A stretch of 64,000 bases of DNA from Olivibacter sp. XZL3 (GCF_004368405.1 NZ_SBJH01000033.1:50583-114582); one strand, 5' to 3'. Positions 18,232 through 28,020 are shown, numbered from the stretch's first letter. Notes: a model not told the origin generated them from the letters alone. A program made the numbers and translations.

Positions 18232-18287
18232 TTTGTCCGCTTCGGCCCTTTTTAACTTTCCTTTCGAAGTTCTTTCCGGCATCTTTG
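18232..18287 (+). promoter_or_regulatory. Promoter of the outer-membrane gene with the same upstream box
   Basis: CATCTTTG at 18280-18287 lies 5 bases before the ATG at 18293. Starting 48 bases upstream of it is TTTGTCCGCTTCGGC, then two bases and TTTTTAA. This matches the LytS/LytT promoter in sequence and spacing, 40 bases after the regulator's stop codon. Confidence 0.6.
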
Positions 18288-18292
18288 AAGTA

Positions 18293-19294
18293 ATGAGACA
18301 CTTAGTTAGCATTCAAAGCCTGCTGTTTAGTATATCGACCCTCTTTCCGCTGTTTTCGCCGGCGCAAATAAAAGATAGCGTAGCGATCCCGAGGTTACCG
18401 AGCTATCCTTTAATAAGGCCGCTCATATTGCAGTATGAGCGTGTAAATAATGCCGATTACACACAAAGAGACAGGAACAAAGAAATCCTTGGAGAAGGAC
18501 AGGCTCAGGTCACTCGCTTTAGGGCTTTTGCGTCAACGCCGGTGTATCAACAGAAAAAACTGACCTTTTCTACCAGTATATTATATACACATGAAGATAT
18601 CTCGAATTATACACGAGAAGCCCCTTCTAATCCGCTTGTTAAAAACACGATGCAGGTGAATGACGTTGACTTAACATTGAGCGGTATTTACCAGGGTGTT
18701 TTATGGAGGAAACCGGTCATCCACACGGCTAGTATAATACTGTCAAGTCCCAATCTTATTCATATTAAAAGAGTATCAGTAATTGGCTCCTCTTCGGTCA
18801 TATTTGTGAAGGGTCTGCAAACCCGTTATTCACTCGGTCTTTTGTATCTGCTCGACCCTTCTATGGCTTTGCCTATTATACCGATGTTTACCTATTGGCA
18901 TCGATTCAATAATCCTTTATGGGAAGCCGATGTCCTTTTGCCACAGAAGATTATACTTAGAAAAGCCGGCTTTTTGAATGGTTGGCTTTCGATTGGGACG
19001 GAATTGTATGGAAACGGTTTCTTTGCTCCTGAATCGACGCAGTTGATCGGTAATTACGAGTATCGTTATACTGATTTATTTAGCGGCGTTGGCTACGAGC
19101 GGATGTTCGGGAAACTTATGCTAGGTGTACGTACGGGCTTTCGTAGTACGATCCAGGCAAGGATGTTGAAAGTATACAATAGAAATAGTGATTATCTTTT
19201 TGATACTAAAAATAACACAGTGCCTTATATTAATTTCCATATGTCATGGGCTATGCCGTATCTTTTTAAACCGAAAGATGGTAGTGGAAAATAA
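18293..19294 (+). CDS. Outer-membrane beta-barrel protein (DUF6268-like)
   Basis: About 333 residues. A signal peptide (RHLVSIQSLLFSISTLFPLFSPAQ) is followed by alternating amphipathic strands with aromatic girdles, such as FRAFASTPVYQQKKLTFS, LTLSGIYQGVLW, and a terminal FHMSWAMPYLFKP. The pattern fits the DUF6268 family of Bacteroidota, probable outer-membrane barrels of unknown function. ATG 18293 is chosen because an upstream in-frame TTG at 18233 lies inside the regulatory box. Its own promoter copies that of the LytS/LytT operon, so it is probably a direct target of that system. Confidence 0.7.
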   Translation: MRHLVSIQSLLFSISTLFPLFSPAQIKDSVAIPRLPSYPLIRPLILQYERVNNADYTQRDRNKEILGEGQAQVTRFRAFASTPVYQQKKLTFSTSILYTHEDISNYTREAPSNPLVKNTMQVNDVDLTLSGIYQGVLWRKPVIHTASIILSSPNLIHIKRVSVIGSSSVIFVKGLQTRYSLGLLYLLDPSMALPIIPMFTYWHRFNNPLWEADVLLPQKIILRKAGFLNGWLSIGTELYGNGFFAPESTQLIGNYEYRYTDLFSGVGYERMFGKLMLGVRTGFRSTIQARMLKVYNRNSDYLFDTKNNTVPYINFHMSWAMPYLFKPKDGSGK

Positions 19295-19357
19295 GTTTGT
19301 TTATTGACCAAGCTGTGCAGCGATAACCCGGCTGTCTGGTCTTAAAATGATAAAGAG

Positions 19358-19579
19358 ATGAAGAAAGAGATTTTAATATTTAAAACATCCATCTCTTCCG
19401 TCGAAGAGAAAAGGCGTATCGCCGCGATCATGAATAAGTTTCCGGAAACCGCTAGTTGGACGGTGGATTTGGAAGATTGCGATAAAGTCCTTCGCGTTTG
19501 TGCGGAAAGGGATATTTCAGCGAAAATCATCGACGCATTAACGGAAAAGGGCGTATTTTGCGAAGTGCTGACTTGGTGA
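19358..19579 (+). CDS. Small ferredoxin-fold protein resembling HMA domains, 73 aa
   Basis: The sequence (KEILIFKTSISSVEEKRRIAAIMNKF, WTVDLEDCDKVLRVCAER, AKIIDALTEKGVFCEVL) follows the beta-alpha-beta-beta-alpha-beta pattern of heavy-metal-associated domains. It lacks the CxxC metal site, so it is probably not a copper chaperone. Cysteines are present singly in the middle and near the end. The product is cytoplasmic. Similar short proteins are common in Bacteroidota, but their role is not known. Confidence 0.7.
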   Translation: MKKEILIFKTSISSVEEKRRIAAIMNKFPETASWTVDLEDCDKVLRVCAERDISAKIIDALTEKGVFCEVLTW

Positions 19580-19614
19580 TTTTGCCTGTGCTGGAGGGGA
19601 GCGGGGCTTACTGC

Positions 19615-19812
19615 CTATTTAATACCGATTTGCAATTGCCTCAGTATTTCGTCAGTTGTCTGTGATATAGTCACTTTGTTTCCGTTAACAAGGTTTAGGA
19701 TGGTCTGTTGGGTAGGAGAGGGATTTTCTAATGCATAGAAGGAAAAGATTTGATCAACATGTATCCATTCAATCAATCCGGTGGGATGTACTATTTTGAG
19801 AAACTTTGTCAT
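19615..19812 (-). CDS. Hypothetical protein, 65 aa
   Basis: No family is recognised. The sequence (TKFLKIVHPTGLIEWIHVDQIFSFYALE, TILNLVNGNKVTISQTTDEILRQL) suggests a small all-beta unit ending in a helix, similar to short LytTR- or SH3-like strands that carry a xxNGxxVxIxxT motif. It is convergent with the 73-aa gene. The ORF has sensible composition and a proper ATG. Confidence 0.55.
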   Translation of the reverse strand: MTKFLKIVHPTGLIEWIHVDQIFSFYALENPSPTQQTILNLVNGNKVTISQTTDEILRQLQIGIK

Positions 19813-20001
19813 ACGTTTAAAATCTGAGACGGTAGCGAAAGCGATAAAGATAAAAATTTTATTGAGCCAACTGAAAAATTTATGAATATACCGCGCCCTA
19901 ACGCTTGTCTTTTCGCTTGTTCAGCGTTCTTATAGGTCTTTTTTGTTAAAGATAGGGTGTGATTGGTTAAATATTAAGAAGTTTTACGATTAATGGTGTT
20001 A

Positions 20002-20009
20002 TAAATTTG
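20002..20009 (+). promoter_or_regulatory. Predicted -7 element before the S9 peptidase
   Basis: TAAATTTG is a perfect TAnnTTTG match 17 bases before the ATG. The -33 element is poor (TTTTAC at 19982-19987). Confidence 0.4.
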
Positions 20010-20026
20010 CTGTTTTTCGTATCCTT

Positions 20027-22345
20027 ATGCATATAAACGTCGGCATGGTTATGCTATTCATAACCTTTTTCTCCAGTGTGCTAGTAAAAGCGCAGGCACC
20101 CCTCCCGTTTAACCCCTCACATGCGGAAATAGTAGACCGCTATAAGCGGGCAATGAAGTTAGACAGTTTGACGAAGAACATTGTTTTTAAATCGACAGTG
20201 GAGGCGCACTGGTTGAACAAGGGAACATCTTTCTGGTATCGGAATGTTCTTCAAGACAGTACGACTGAATACGTCTATGTAGACGCCATAACGGGGCGAA
20301 AGCGCCCGCTCTTAGATAAAAAGCGAGTCGCTGCTGCTTTGAGAAAAATCGATGTCAAGGCAGACGAACAACGCTTATGGGTATCCGATATAATGCTGCC
20401 CGAAAAAAATGAAATTCACCTGGAGATAGAAGGTAAGTGGTTCGCATTCTTACCTAGAGAAAATAGATGTTTTCCGATTAATGCAAAAGTGAAAACAACC
20501 GATCAAACTGCGCCCGGAAGGCGAGCTAACAGGAGATCGCATGGTTTTCGGTATAGTAAGCAATCGCCTGATAAAAAGTGGGAAGCCTATATCGAACACG
20601 GAAATTTGTTTGCAAAGCCCCTCGACGGAGGTCAGCCGATACAATTCACCTATAATGGTTCCGATTCAGTGCCTTACGGTGCTATTCAATGGAGTCCCGA
20701 CAGCAAGTATCTGGCGGGCTATCACATCCATCCCGTCAAAGATTCGTCCGTATATGTTATTTTGACGTCAGTGCCGGGAACCACCCGCGGCGTATTGAGC
20801 GCCCAACCGTATAAACAGCCGGGCGATCCCTTTACGAGCTACGACTTGTTTGTTTTTTCGATCGATCAAAAGAAAGCAAGTCAGGTGAAAACGGAGCGTA
20901 TTGATTTTCCTAATAGGCCACCAGAGCTACATTGGCGACATGACGATCCGAACTTTTTTTTCTACGAAAAGTTTGATCGTGGCCATCAGCGGTTCCGCGT
21001 TATGGAGGTAGACGCTCGTACCGGACAAGCAAAACCAATTGTCGATGAAAAGAGTGATACATTCATCTATTTGGATAGGCAATACACCTATTATCCCGAA
21101 GGGACAAACTGGTTAATTCGCTCATCGGAAAAGGATGGATGGCGGCATCTCTACCTTGTCGACCTTGTTTCGGGCGCCGAAAAGCAGATCACTAAAGGCA
21201 ATTGGGTAGTTCGGGGAGTTGATAGTGTGGATGTGAATAAAAAAGAAGTATGGTTTTCCGCCAGTGGTATGGAAGCAGGCGAGGACCCCTATTTCGTTCA
21301 TCATTATCGGATGAGCTTCGACGGGGAGAACCTGCGCAAACTCAGTCCTGAACGCGCTAATCATGAGGTGACATTTTCTCCGGACAAAAGGTTCTATATA
21401 GACACCTATTCTACTTTAAATACGGCGCCCGTTACGAAACTGAGACGAAGTAGCGATGGCAAAGAGCTTGCCGTTTTAGAAGAAGCGGATGTTTTACAAT
21501 ACGAAAAAATCGGACTGCGTCAGCCGGAAGTTTTCGTTGCAAAGGGTCGAGACGGTAAAACCGACATCTGGGGCATGGTAAGCAGGCCTTCCGACTTGGA
21601 TTCGACTAAGAAGTATCCCATATTGGAAAACATTTATGCAGGACCGCACGATTCCTTTGTACCCAAGTCGTTTGTACCCTATAGCGAGATGCAAAGTTTG
21701 GCCGAATTGGGCTTTATCGTTGTTATGATTGACGGTATGGGAACGGCCAACCGATCGAAGGCTTTTCATGACGTGTGCTGGCAAAATATTGCGGATGCCG
21801 GACTGGAAGATCGGATTTTATGGATGAAGGCTTTGGCGGAAAAATATCCGCAGGCCGATACCTCCCGCGTTGGCATTTATGGAACTTCGGCCGGCGGTCA
21901 AAATACGGTTTCAGCCCTGTTATTCCATTCCACATTTTACAAGGCCGGCGTTGCCGCTTGCGGCTGCCATGATAACCGCGTGGACAAGCAATGGTGGAAC
22001 GAGCAGTGGATGGGCTATCCGATCGGTAAGCATTATGCAGCACAATCTAATGTAACTAACGCGCACAAATTACAGGGAGATTTGCTGCTAATTGTTGGAG
22101 AAAACGATACCAATGTGCCACCTGAATCGTCATACAGGGTAGCCGATGCTTTAATTAAGGCAGGGAAAGACTTTGATTTTCTCGCGGTGCCAGGTATGGG
22201 GCATAGCGACGGCGGCGCCTATGGACGTATGAAAAAACGGGATTTCTTTGTGAAGCATCTGTTAAATGTAGAACCACCCCGCTGGAATGCGGGTGAGCTG
22301 TCTTTTAAAAACGAGATGGGGCGAGAGCGTTGGTCATTTCAATAA
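20027..22345 (+). CDS. S9 family prolyl oligopeptidase / dipeptidyl peptidase, secreted
   Basis: 772 residues with a signal peptide (FITFFSSVLVKAQ). A DPP-IV-like propeller of about residues 90-510 (WEAYIEHGNLFAKPLDGG, IQWSPDSKYLAGY, LHWRHDDPNFFFYEKFDRGHQRFR) precedes the alpha/beta hydrolase. The catalytic set is Ser in VGIYGTSAGGQNT, Asp in VGENDTNVPPES and His in VPGMGHSDGG. The nucleophile motif is GTSAGG where most relatives have GWSYGG, and several turns are changed too, so activity may differ. DPP-type enzymes cleave N-terminal dipeptides, often after Pro or Ala, in the periplasm. Confidence 0.88.
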   Translation: MHINVGMVMLFITFFSSVLVKAQAPLPFNPSHAEIVDRYKRAMKLDSLTKNIVFKSTVEAHWLNKGTSFWYRNVLQDSTTEYVYVDAITGRKRPLLDKKRVAAALRKIDVKADEQRLWVSDIMLPEKNEIHLEIEGKWFAFLPRENRCFPINAKVKTTDQTAPGRRANRRSHGFRYSKQSPDKKWEAYIEHGNLFAKPLDGGQPIQFTYNGSDSVPYGAIQWSPDSKYLAGYHIHPVKDSSVYVILTSVPGTTRGVLSAQPYKQPGDPFTSYDLFVFSIDQKKASQVKTERIDFPNRPPELHWRHDDPNFFFYEKFDRGHQRFRVMEVDARTGQAKPIVDEKSDTFIYLDRQYTYYPEGTNWLIRSSEKDGWRHLYLVDLVSGAEKQITKGNWVVRGVDSVDVNKKEVWFSASGMEAGEDPYFVHHYRMSFDGENLRKLSPERANHEVTFSPDKRFYIDTYSTLNTAPVTKLRRSSDGKELAVLEEADVLQYEKIGLRQPEVFVAKGRDGKTDIWGMVSRPSDLDSTKKYPILENIYAGPHDSFVPKSFVPYSEMQSLAELGFIVVMIDGMGTANRSKAFHDVCWQNIADAGLEDRILWMKALAEKYPQADTSRVGIYGTSAGGQNTVSALLFHSTFYKAGVAACGCHDNRVDKQWWNEQWMGYPIGKHYAAQSNVTNAHKLQGDLLLIVGENDTNVPPESSYRVADALIKAGKDFDFLAVPGMGHSDGGAYGRMKKRDFFVKHLLNVEPPRWNAGELSFKNEMGRERWSFQ

Positions 22346-22519
22346 CAATGCAAATAAATCGGTCTTTAGTAGATGAGTCAATGGCGCTATAGCACTTGCA
22401 TCATATTTTTATACGTTAAAACTCTTTAAGTAGAGAAGCAACCGTTATATTTATGCTTTGCAAATTTCGTCTCTGTTGAACGAACGAAATTGTTGCTATA
22501 AAGCTGCGACTTTGCTTAT

Positions 22520-24013
22520 ATGGACTATGTTATTGCTGTAGATATCGGAACCACTAGTACAAAGGCTTTGGCCTTCGGCTTACGCGGACAAGTATTGGCC
22601 GAACATCGTATATCTTATTCAATCATTTCACCGCTGCCAGCCTATAGTGAGCAAGATCCTGAAGTCTTGTTCGATGCGGTGGTTAACGCTATTAGGGAGG
22701 TGAGCCAAATGATGGACAAAAGTTCCATTAAGGGCAGCGTACTTGGTGTCAGTTTTAGTAGCGCTATGCATGGCTTGTTAGCTGTGGATAAGGAAGGAAA
22801 GCCGTTATCCAATTGCATCATCTGGGCAGATACCAGAAGTGAACGGTTCGCTACGCAGTTAAAAGGTACAGCTTTAGGTCATGATATATATTTGAAAACG
22901 GGGACCCCGATTCACCCAATGTCGCCGCTTTGCAAATTGGGTTGGATGAAAGAAAACAGGACCGATATTTTTGATAGTGCACATAAATTCATTTCCATCA
23001 AAGAATATGTGTTTTTCAAATTATTCGGACGATATCTTATCGATGTATCAATTGCCTCCGCTACAGGCTTGCTCGAAACGGACAAACAACAATGGTATGG
23101 CCCCGCTTTGTCTTTGGTAGGCATTTCCAGCGACCAACTTTCAGCGCTGGTACCCATAACATATACTCTCAGGGGGTTAGATGTATATTACGCCAATTTA
23201 ATGCAATTACCGGCAGATTTGCCTTTCATAATCGGAGGAAGTGACGGTTGTTTAGCGAATATTGGCGCGCAGGCCACCAGGCCTGGAGTTGCATCGGTTA
23301 CAATTGGAACGAGCGGTGCAATACGTGTCGTATCGGCAAAGCCCGCCAGAGATGCCAAAGAACGGATTTTTAGCTATGTAATATCCGCTGATATGTTCGT
23401 TTTGGGCGGTGCGGTTAATAACGGCGGAAATATTTTGCAATGGTTTCAGGAAGGCTTTATTTCATCCGATGGACAAGCATTGGAAGAAGCTATTCCGTTA
23501 CTGACAAAAAAAGCGGCTTCGGTAGCTCCGGGGGCCAATGGCTTGGTTTTTTTACCTTATTTATCGGGCGAGCGCGCTCCGCATTGGGACGCAAAAGCGA
23601 AAGGCGTGTTTTTTGGTGTACAAATGCAGCATACGCAAGCACACTTTATACGCGCGATGATGGAAGGAATTCTTTTTGGGCTATATAGTGTAGGCAAGGC
23701 CTTGGAAGACACTTCCGGCCCCATTGATCGCATTTTCGTGAGCGGTGGTTTTGCTAAATCTGAAGACTGGATACAGATGCTCGCCGATGTGTTTAATAAA
23801 CATGTGCTTGTTAGGAAGACGGTAGAAAGCTCGGCGATGGGAGCGGCTATTGTTGGCATGAACGCCTTGCAAATAATCGAAGGCTTTGAACTTTATAATG
23901 ATCAAGATGTGACAATCTCGTCCTTTGTACCAAAACCGGCGAACCATGCCGTATACATAGAGAACTTTAAACTTTTTGAGCGATTGTATACCAAGTTGAA
24001 AGACGAATTTTGA
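22520..24013 (+). CDS. FGGY-family carbohydrate kinase (gluconokinase-like)
   Basis: 497 residues. The N-terminal domain starts DYVIAVDIGTTSTKALAF with the phosphate-1 loop, and has SFSSAMHGLLAVD and IIWADTRSERFATQL. The C-terminal domain has VTIGTSGAIRVVSAKP, GGAVNNGGNILQWFQ, FLPYLSGERAPHWDAKAKGVFFGV and the adenosine motif RIFVSGGFAKSEDWIQMLADV. The pattern best fits gluconate kinase or xylulokinase-like members. A gluconate role would fit an organism that oxidises aldoses with the PQQ enzyme at 1711, but the two genes are far apart. Transcription may start almost at the ATG (CGACTTTG ends 5 bases before it). Confidence 0.85.
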   Translation: MDYVIAVDIGTTSTKALAFGLRGQVLAEHRISYSIISPLPAYSEQDPEVLFDAVVNAIREVSQMMDKSSIKGSVLGVSFSSAMHGLLAVDKEGKPLSNCIIWADTRSERFATQLKGTALGHDIYLKTGTPIHPMSPLCKLGWMKENRTDIFDSAHKFISIKEYVFFKLFGRYLIDVSIASATGLLETDKQQWYGPALSLVGISSDQLSALVPITYTLRGLDVYYANLMQLPADLPFIIGGSDGCLANIGAQATRPGVASVTIGTSGAIRVVSAKPARDAKERIFSYVISADMFVLGGAVNNGGNILQWFQEGFISSDGQALEEAIPLLTKKAASVAPGANGLVFLPYLSGERAPHWDAKAKGVFFGVQMQHTQAHFIRAMMEGILFGLYSVGKALEDTSGPIDRIFVSGGFAKSEDWIQMLADVFNKHVLVRKTVESSAMGAAIVGMNALQIIEGFELYNDQDVTISSFVPKPANHAVYIENFKLFERLYTKLKDEF

Positions 24014-24093
24014 GGCGATTTAAGCTCGCCGTATTGCACAGGAATGTAGAACCTAAGAAGGGTTTGGACCCATATATTAAGCGAATACGAGTT

Positions 24094-24309
24094 ATGAGTA
24101 AGGTGTTGATTTATGTAGGAAGCCTTCTGATTATTGTTGGATTGGTTATGCACTTTGTCGACTTTAACTGGAACTGGTTTGGCAGGCTCCCGGGCGATAT
24201 TCGCATAGAGAAGCCGGGCTTTACCTTTTTTATGCCTGTCACCAGTATGATTATTCTTTCTGTGGTGGTTAGCCTATTGATTTGGCTATACCGGAAATTT
24301 CTAGGATGA
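24094..24309 (+). CDS. DUF2905-type small membrane protein
   Basis: About 71 residues with two membrane segments (VLIYVGSLLIIVGLVMHFV and PVTSMIILSVVVSLLIWLY) and between them the family-typical NWFGRLPGDIRIEKPGFTFFMP. The function is unknown. ATG 24094 is preferred over an in-frame start at 24010 because the extra 28 residues are unlike the family and overlap the kinase stop. It follows the kinase gene by 80 bases. Confidence 0.8.
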   Translation: MSKVLIYVGSLLIIVGLVMHFVDFNWNWFGRLPGDIRIEKPGFTFFMPVTSMIILSVVVSLLIWLYRKFLG

Positions 24310-24350
24310 AATTAGGCCGCTTCGTGTTTTTCTGGCAATAAATAAGGTCA

Positions 24351-25670
24351 TTAAAAAGCTTCGTTTAAGCCAAGGAAAAAACCGCGCGCACCATACCGAC
24401 CAAAAGCGTAGTCAAGACAGAGGTTGGTACGCGTTGCTTTATTGAAAAGTACCCGTAAGCCCGCGCCACCACCGGGTTGCCAGCGTTGAAATAATTTGGT
24501 GCCTAAATCGTCATTTGCTGTTTGTACATGAAAAAAAGTGACGCCACTGAGAAACTTATTGCGGGTAATGGGAAAACGGTATTCAACTTCCGAATAAAAA
24601 TACAAGGGACCCTTAAAATAAGAAACGGTATAGCCTCGGCCACTTCGGAAACTGGGGTCTTTTCCGGTTCCGGGAAGCTCCAAGTAGGGGAGTGCACCAC
24701 TTAATAAATAAGATCCCCAGTTCCAAAATGCAATAACGTGTTCCGGATTGCGATCGGAGAGGCTCCAATACTTACGGAAATCGGTGGTCAGCAGCACGGC
24801 GCTTTGGCTACTACCTATCCACTTTTGATTAACGCGGATACCAACGTCCGAGTAAATGCCATTGTAAGCCCGATTCTGGTTGTCGCGCGTTGTATATTGC
24901 ACATTGAACAGGAAGCCATTCGCCATATAGTCTTCTTGTTTAAAGCCATATCGCTCATTGTAAATATGATAAGGAGTCAGTCCTTGATCTATTTGCCTGT
25001 CTACAATCTTTCTGCGAATATCAAAGGAGACACCAGCTCCCAGAAACAGATTCTCCTGAATCTGCTTATAGATTTTTTCCCTAAAATTATAGTATTGTGC
25101 GTGTTGGGTGTATCCTCTCCGTTCAGGATTGGTTAATATGCGATCTTCATCTGTTTCGCCTGCGGCTCGACCAATTCCGATACCGAAGTCGGGCGATACC
25201 GTTCTCGCTGCTACCAAACTGCCTTGCAAGTTCCATTTATTACCCGGCGTATACACATTATGGCTCAAGTAAAAATAGATGATTCCTTTAGTGGTGATCG
25301 AGGCGGAAGTAGCCGCAACCGACATGAGCGTGTTCGGATCGTTGCCTAAAACCTTTCCTGCCACGGCTTTGACCCCAATCTGTGCTCCAATGCTCGGATT
25401 GTAAGCTATATTGGGCATGGGCGTAATGCCGGATTTTTTCTTGAGCGAATCGGGCTTCCTTTTGGGATGAATGATGTTTCGTATTAAATCACCTACATCG
25501 TATTGATAGAAGGTCGAATCAACTTTTGGCTTAGGTTCGCCTATTCTTACTGCTGTGGTGTCCTGCGCATAGCTATTTAGGTATATTTGGAGCAACGCAA
25601 AAATGCCCAGGCAAATCTTTAGCATATAAAGGACCGGCTTCCAAGAATTAAACGAGCTGTTGAATTTCAA
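24351..25670 (-). CDS. Omp85/BamA-like outer-membrane barrel protein
   Basis: 439 residues with a signal peptide (KICLGIFALLQIYLNSYAQD). There is no POTRA series. After a linker rich in Pro and Lys, the chain is a surface-antigen-D15-type barrel: YNPSIGAQIGVKAVAGKVLG, TTKGIIYFYLSHNVYTPGNKW, a repeated DNQNRAYNGIYSDVGIR and GRGYTVSYFKGPLYFYSEVEYRFPI, ending RTNLCLDYAFGRYGARGFFLGLNEAF with a C-terminal Phe. It resembles the BamA/TamA C-terminal barrel or an FhaC-like translocator shorn of POTRA domains. It is probably an outer-membrane transporter of unknown cargo. Confidence 0.75.
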   Translation of the reverse strand: MKFNSSFNSWKPVLYMLKICLGIFALLQIYLNSYAQDTTAVRIGEPKPKVDSTFYQYDVGDLIRNIIHPKRKPDSLKKKSGITPMPNIAYNPSIGAQIGVKAVAGKVLGNDPNTLMSVAATSASITTKGIIYFYLSHNVYTPGNKWNLQGSLVAARTVSPDFGIGIGRAAGETDEDRILTNPERRGYTQHAQYYNFREKIYKQIQENLFLGAGVSFDIRRKIVDRQIDQGLTPYHIYNERYGFKQEDYMANGFLFNVQYTTRDNQNRAYNGIYSDVGIRVNQKWIGSSQSAVLLTTDFRKYWSLSDRNPEHVIAFWNWGSYLLSGALPYLELPGTGKDPSFRSGRGYTVSYFKGPLYFYSEVEYRFPITRNKFLSGVTFFHVQTANDDLGTKLFQRWQPGGGAGLRVLFNKATRTNLCLDYAFGRYGARGFFLGLNEAF

Positions 25671-25964
25671 AATGATGCTATTTGTTTTTAAACATGTTCC
25701 GGATGAACCTAATCAATTTTCAAACCAAAATTCCAAAATGGCCTTAGTTCGAGCAATATCCATAACATTGAATTGATTATTTATGTTTAGATGAACTGTG
25801 TAATATTTCCATCGATAAAACAAGCGGCACGAAGAGAAATCATAGCCGTACGCTTTCATTCTAGTCGCCAACTCACTTGGCGAATCAGGCTTTTGTGTAT
25901 ATCGCAGCGGTTTAAAAGCTAAAGGCTATGCGGTCATAACAGTGCAAGGCAGAACTTGACAACG
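25671..25964. other. Intergenic gap with no recognised gene
   Basis: About 294 bases, AT-rich, between two reverse-strand genes. It holds the 5' side of the Omp85 gene and the 3' end of the M1 peptidase gene. No ORF with coding character, terminator or dyad was seen. Confidence 0.5.
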
Positions 25965-27920
25965 TTATTGCCAAACATTGTTTGACCGATCGATATCTGG
26001 AATTTTGTGCTCCGGATCCAGCTCAACGGAAACTATTTTAGATTCGGTATCGACGCTAAATTTCGCTTCAGCACCTCGTTGCCAAACTTCCACAGGAACA
26101 CTGAAATTATGAACAGCCCCGTTACTTTCTTTAACACGCACTAAGATGGGCATAGCCATTTGCTGTTTATTTTCGACCGTAATGAGGGCCCCCTTTTGGG
26201 GCTCGTTGTCTACATAACTAACCTCTTTAATGGCTTGGTCCAACTGCCAGTTATGGTAATACCAGCCCCGCCAAAACCAGGATAAATCCTCACCGGTGCC
26301 GTTCTCCATGGAGCGGAAAAAATCAGCAGGTTGTGGATGTTTAAAAGCCCAATGATGAATATATTGCCGAAAGGCGTAATCGAATTTTTCGGGCCCAAGG
26401 ATTACATCTCTCAATAAGACCAGGCCGAAAGCAGATTTAAAATACGCTAGGGGATGTACATACTTGCGCTCCATCGCATCGGGAGGCGTCATTAAGGTAT
26501 TAGCTTCCCCACTTTCTGCAATTACCTGAATAATTTCGTCTGCGGGATGGCCACCGCCTGGGGCGTATTCGCCGTCTCGTTTAGGCGCAAATTCTCCATT
26601 ATTGAATTCCTCTTGCGCCAAAATATTTAGAAAGGTGTTGAATCCTTCATCCATAAAGGGGTAACGGCGCTCATTCGATCCGACAATCATAGGGAACCAG
26701 GTGTGTCCGATTTCATGCGACGCCAAAAGATACATGGTATAGGGCTTGGCTTTATAGCCGTTAAACGCCATGCCGGGGAACTCCATCCCTCCAACAGGCC
26801 CTGCCACACTGGTAGCTACGAGGTATGGAAAAGGAAACCATTTTTTGGAGTAATGTTCTACTGACGCCTTGATCATTTCTGTAGACCGCGGCCAGGCGAT
26901 CGAGTCGGCCGTCGACTCGATGGGGTATACCGACTGTGCCAAGGCGGTTTTGCCTTCAGGTAAGTTAATCCGTGCGGCATCCCAAATAAAGGCGGTAGAC
27001 ATTGCCCATGCTGCATCGCGGGTATTCTTCATGTTAAAATGCCAAGTCGTTGTACCTTGCTTGGTTTTTGTTGGCCGTTCCTGAAGTTCGGATGCCGGTC
27101 GAATCATAACGGTAACGTTCGAATCCTGGGCCTGGGCGAGTCGACTAAGTACTTTTTCAGTGAACACTTCTTCTTTGTTGATAAGATCACCTGTACCAAC
27201 AACCAGCGCGCCGGATGGAACGGTGACCGAAAAATCGATGTCGCCATAATCGAGATACATTTCTCCGCTGCCCATAAAAGGGAGCGTATTCCAACCGGAA
27301 TAGTCGTCGTACACGCAGAGTCGGGGATACCAGTAAGAAAACTCAAAAATCTTTCCATTTTTAGTGTCGAGATAGCCGGAGCGACCGCCTCCGCTGCGCT
27401 TTTGCAATACGTAGGCATACTTGATAGCCAATTTAAGCTGTTCGCCTGCTTTTAGTGGCAGATCAGCCAGACGGACCTGCATTCGCGTGTCGTCTATTAG
27501 GTAGTCGGCATTTATCCAGGCTCCGTTTCGTTCGATTTTGACTTCGCTGATTCGATATCCTTTATCTTCATCTGCGGGCTTTGTCGGAGCGTTTAGTCTA
27601 TTCCCTCTGGCAGTCGGTAAGCTATTGTTCTGGTCCAGTTGCAGCCAAAGTGCATCCAACTCGTCCGGACTGTTATTATAGTAATCGATTTCTACTTCTC
27701 CCTGTAAGCGGTAATTCAAGGTGTCAAACGAAGCTTTAATGCGGTAGTCGGCTCGGTTTTGCCAATAGCCGGGACCAGGTTTACCACTTGCACTTCTATA
27801 GTTATCGCCCTTATAAGTATAGAAGTCGGGTCCGAAAATCTTTTCTGGACGAAATTGTGCGAAGGCACTGGTGCTGATCAATAAAAGGCAGGTAATGACA
27901 AAGGTTATGGAGGATTTCAT
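25965..27920 (-). CDS. M1 family zinc metallopeptidase (aminopeptidase), secreted
   Basis: 651 residues with a signal peptide ending in AFAQ. The N-terminal sheet domain starts VDYNNSPDELDALWLQLDQN-like elements, followed by VGGMEFPGMAFNGY (the GxMEN-type exopeptidase loop, here GGMEFP) and the zinc site HEIGHTWF with a second Glu in FMDEGFNTFL (HExxH-x18-E). The catalytic Tyr is probably in the YVHPLAYFKSAFG region. GGMEFP replaces GAMEN of classic aminopeptidase N. The C-terminal part has a short beta domain. It acts in the periplasm or outside and complements the two S9 peptidases in peptide turnover. Confidence 0.88.
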   Translation of the reverse strand: MKSSITFVITCLLLISTSAFAQFRPEKIFGPDFYTYKGDNYRSASGKPGPGYWQNRADYRIKASFDTLNYRLQGEVEIDYYNNSPDELDALWLQLDQNNSLPTARGNRLNAPTKPADEDKGYRISEVKIERNGAWINADYLIDDTRMQVRLADLPLKAGEQLKLAIKYAYVLQKRSGGGRSGYLDTKNGKIFEFSYWYPRLCVYDDYSGWNTLPFMGSGEMYLDYGDIDFSVTVPSGALVVGTGDLINKEEVFTEKVLSRLAQAQDSNVTVMIRPASELQERPTKTKQGTTTWHFNMKNTRDAAWAMSTAFIWDAARINLPEGKTALAQSVYPIESTADSIAWPRSTEMIKASVEHYSKKWFPFPYLVATSVAGPVGGMEFPGMAFNGYKAKPYTMYLLASHEIGHTWFPMIVGSNERRYPFMDEGFNTFLNILAQEEFNNGEFAPKRDGEYAPGGGHPADEIIQVIAESGEANTLMTPPDAMERKYVHPLAYFKSAFGLVLLRDVILGPEKFDYAFRQYIHHWAFKHPQPADFFRSMENGTGEDLSWFWRGWYYHNWQLDQAIKEVSYVDNEPQKGALITVENKQQMAMPILVRVKESNGAVHNFSVPVEVWQRGAEAKFSVDTESKIVSVELDPEHKIPDIDRSNNVWQ

Positions 27921-28020
27921 CGAAAAAAAAATTATAATAGACCGCTTTTTGTGTTTAAACAGTCTTATGTTACCGTTTTTTGGTAAAGATAAACAGACTA
28001 TGCAGAAAAAAGCATAAAGA

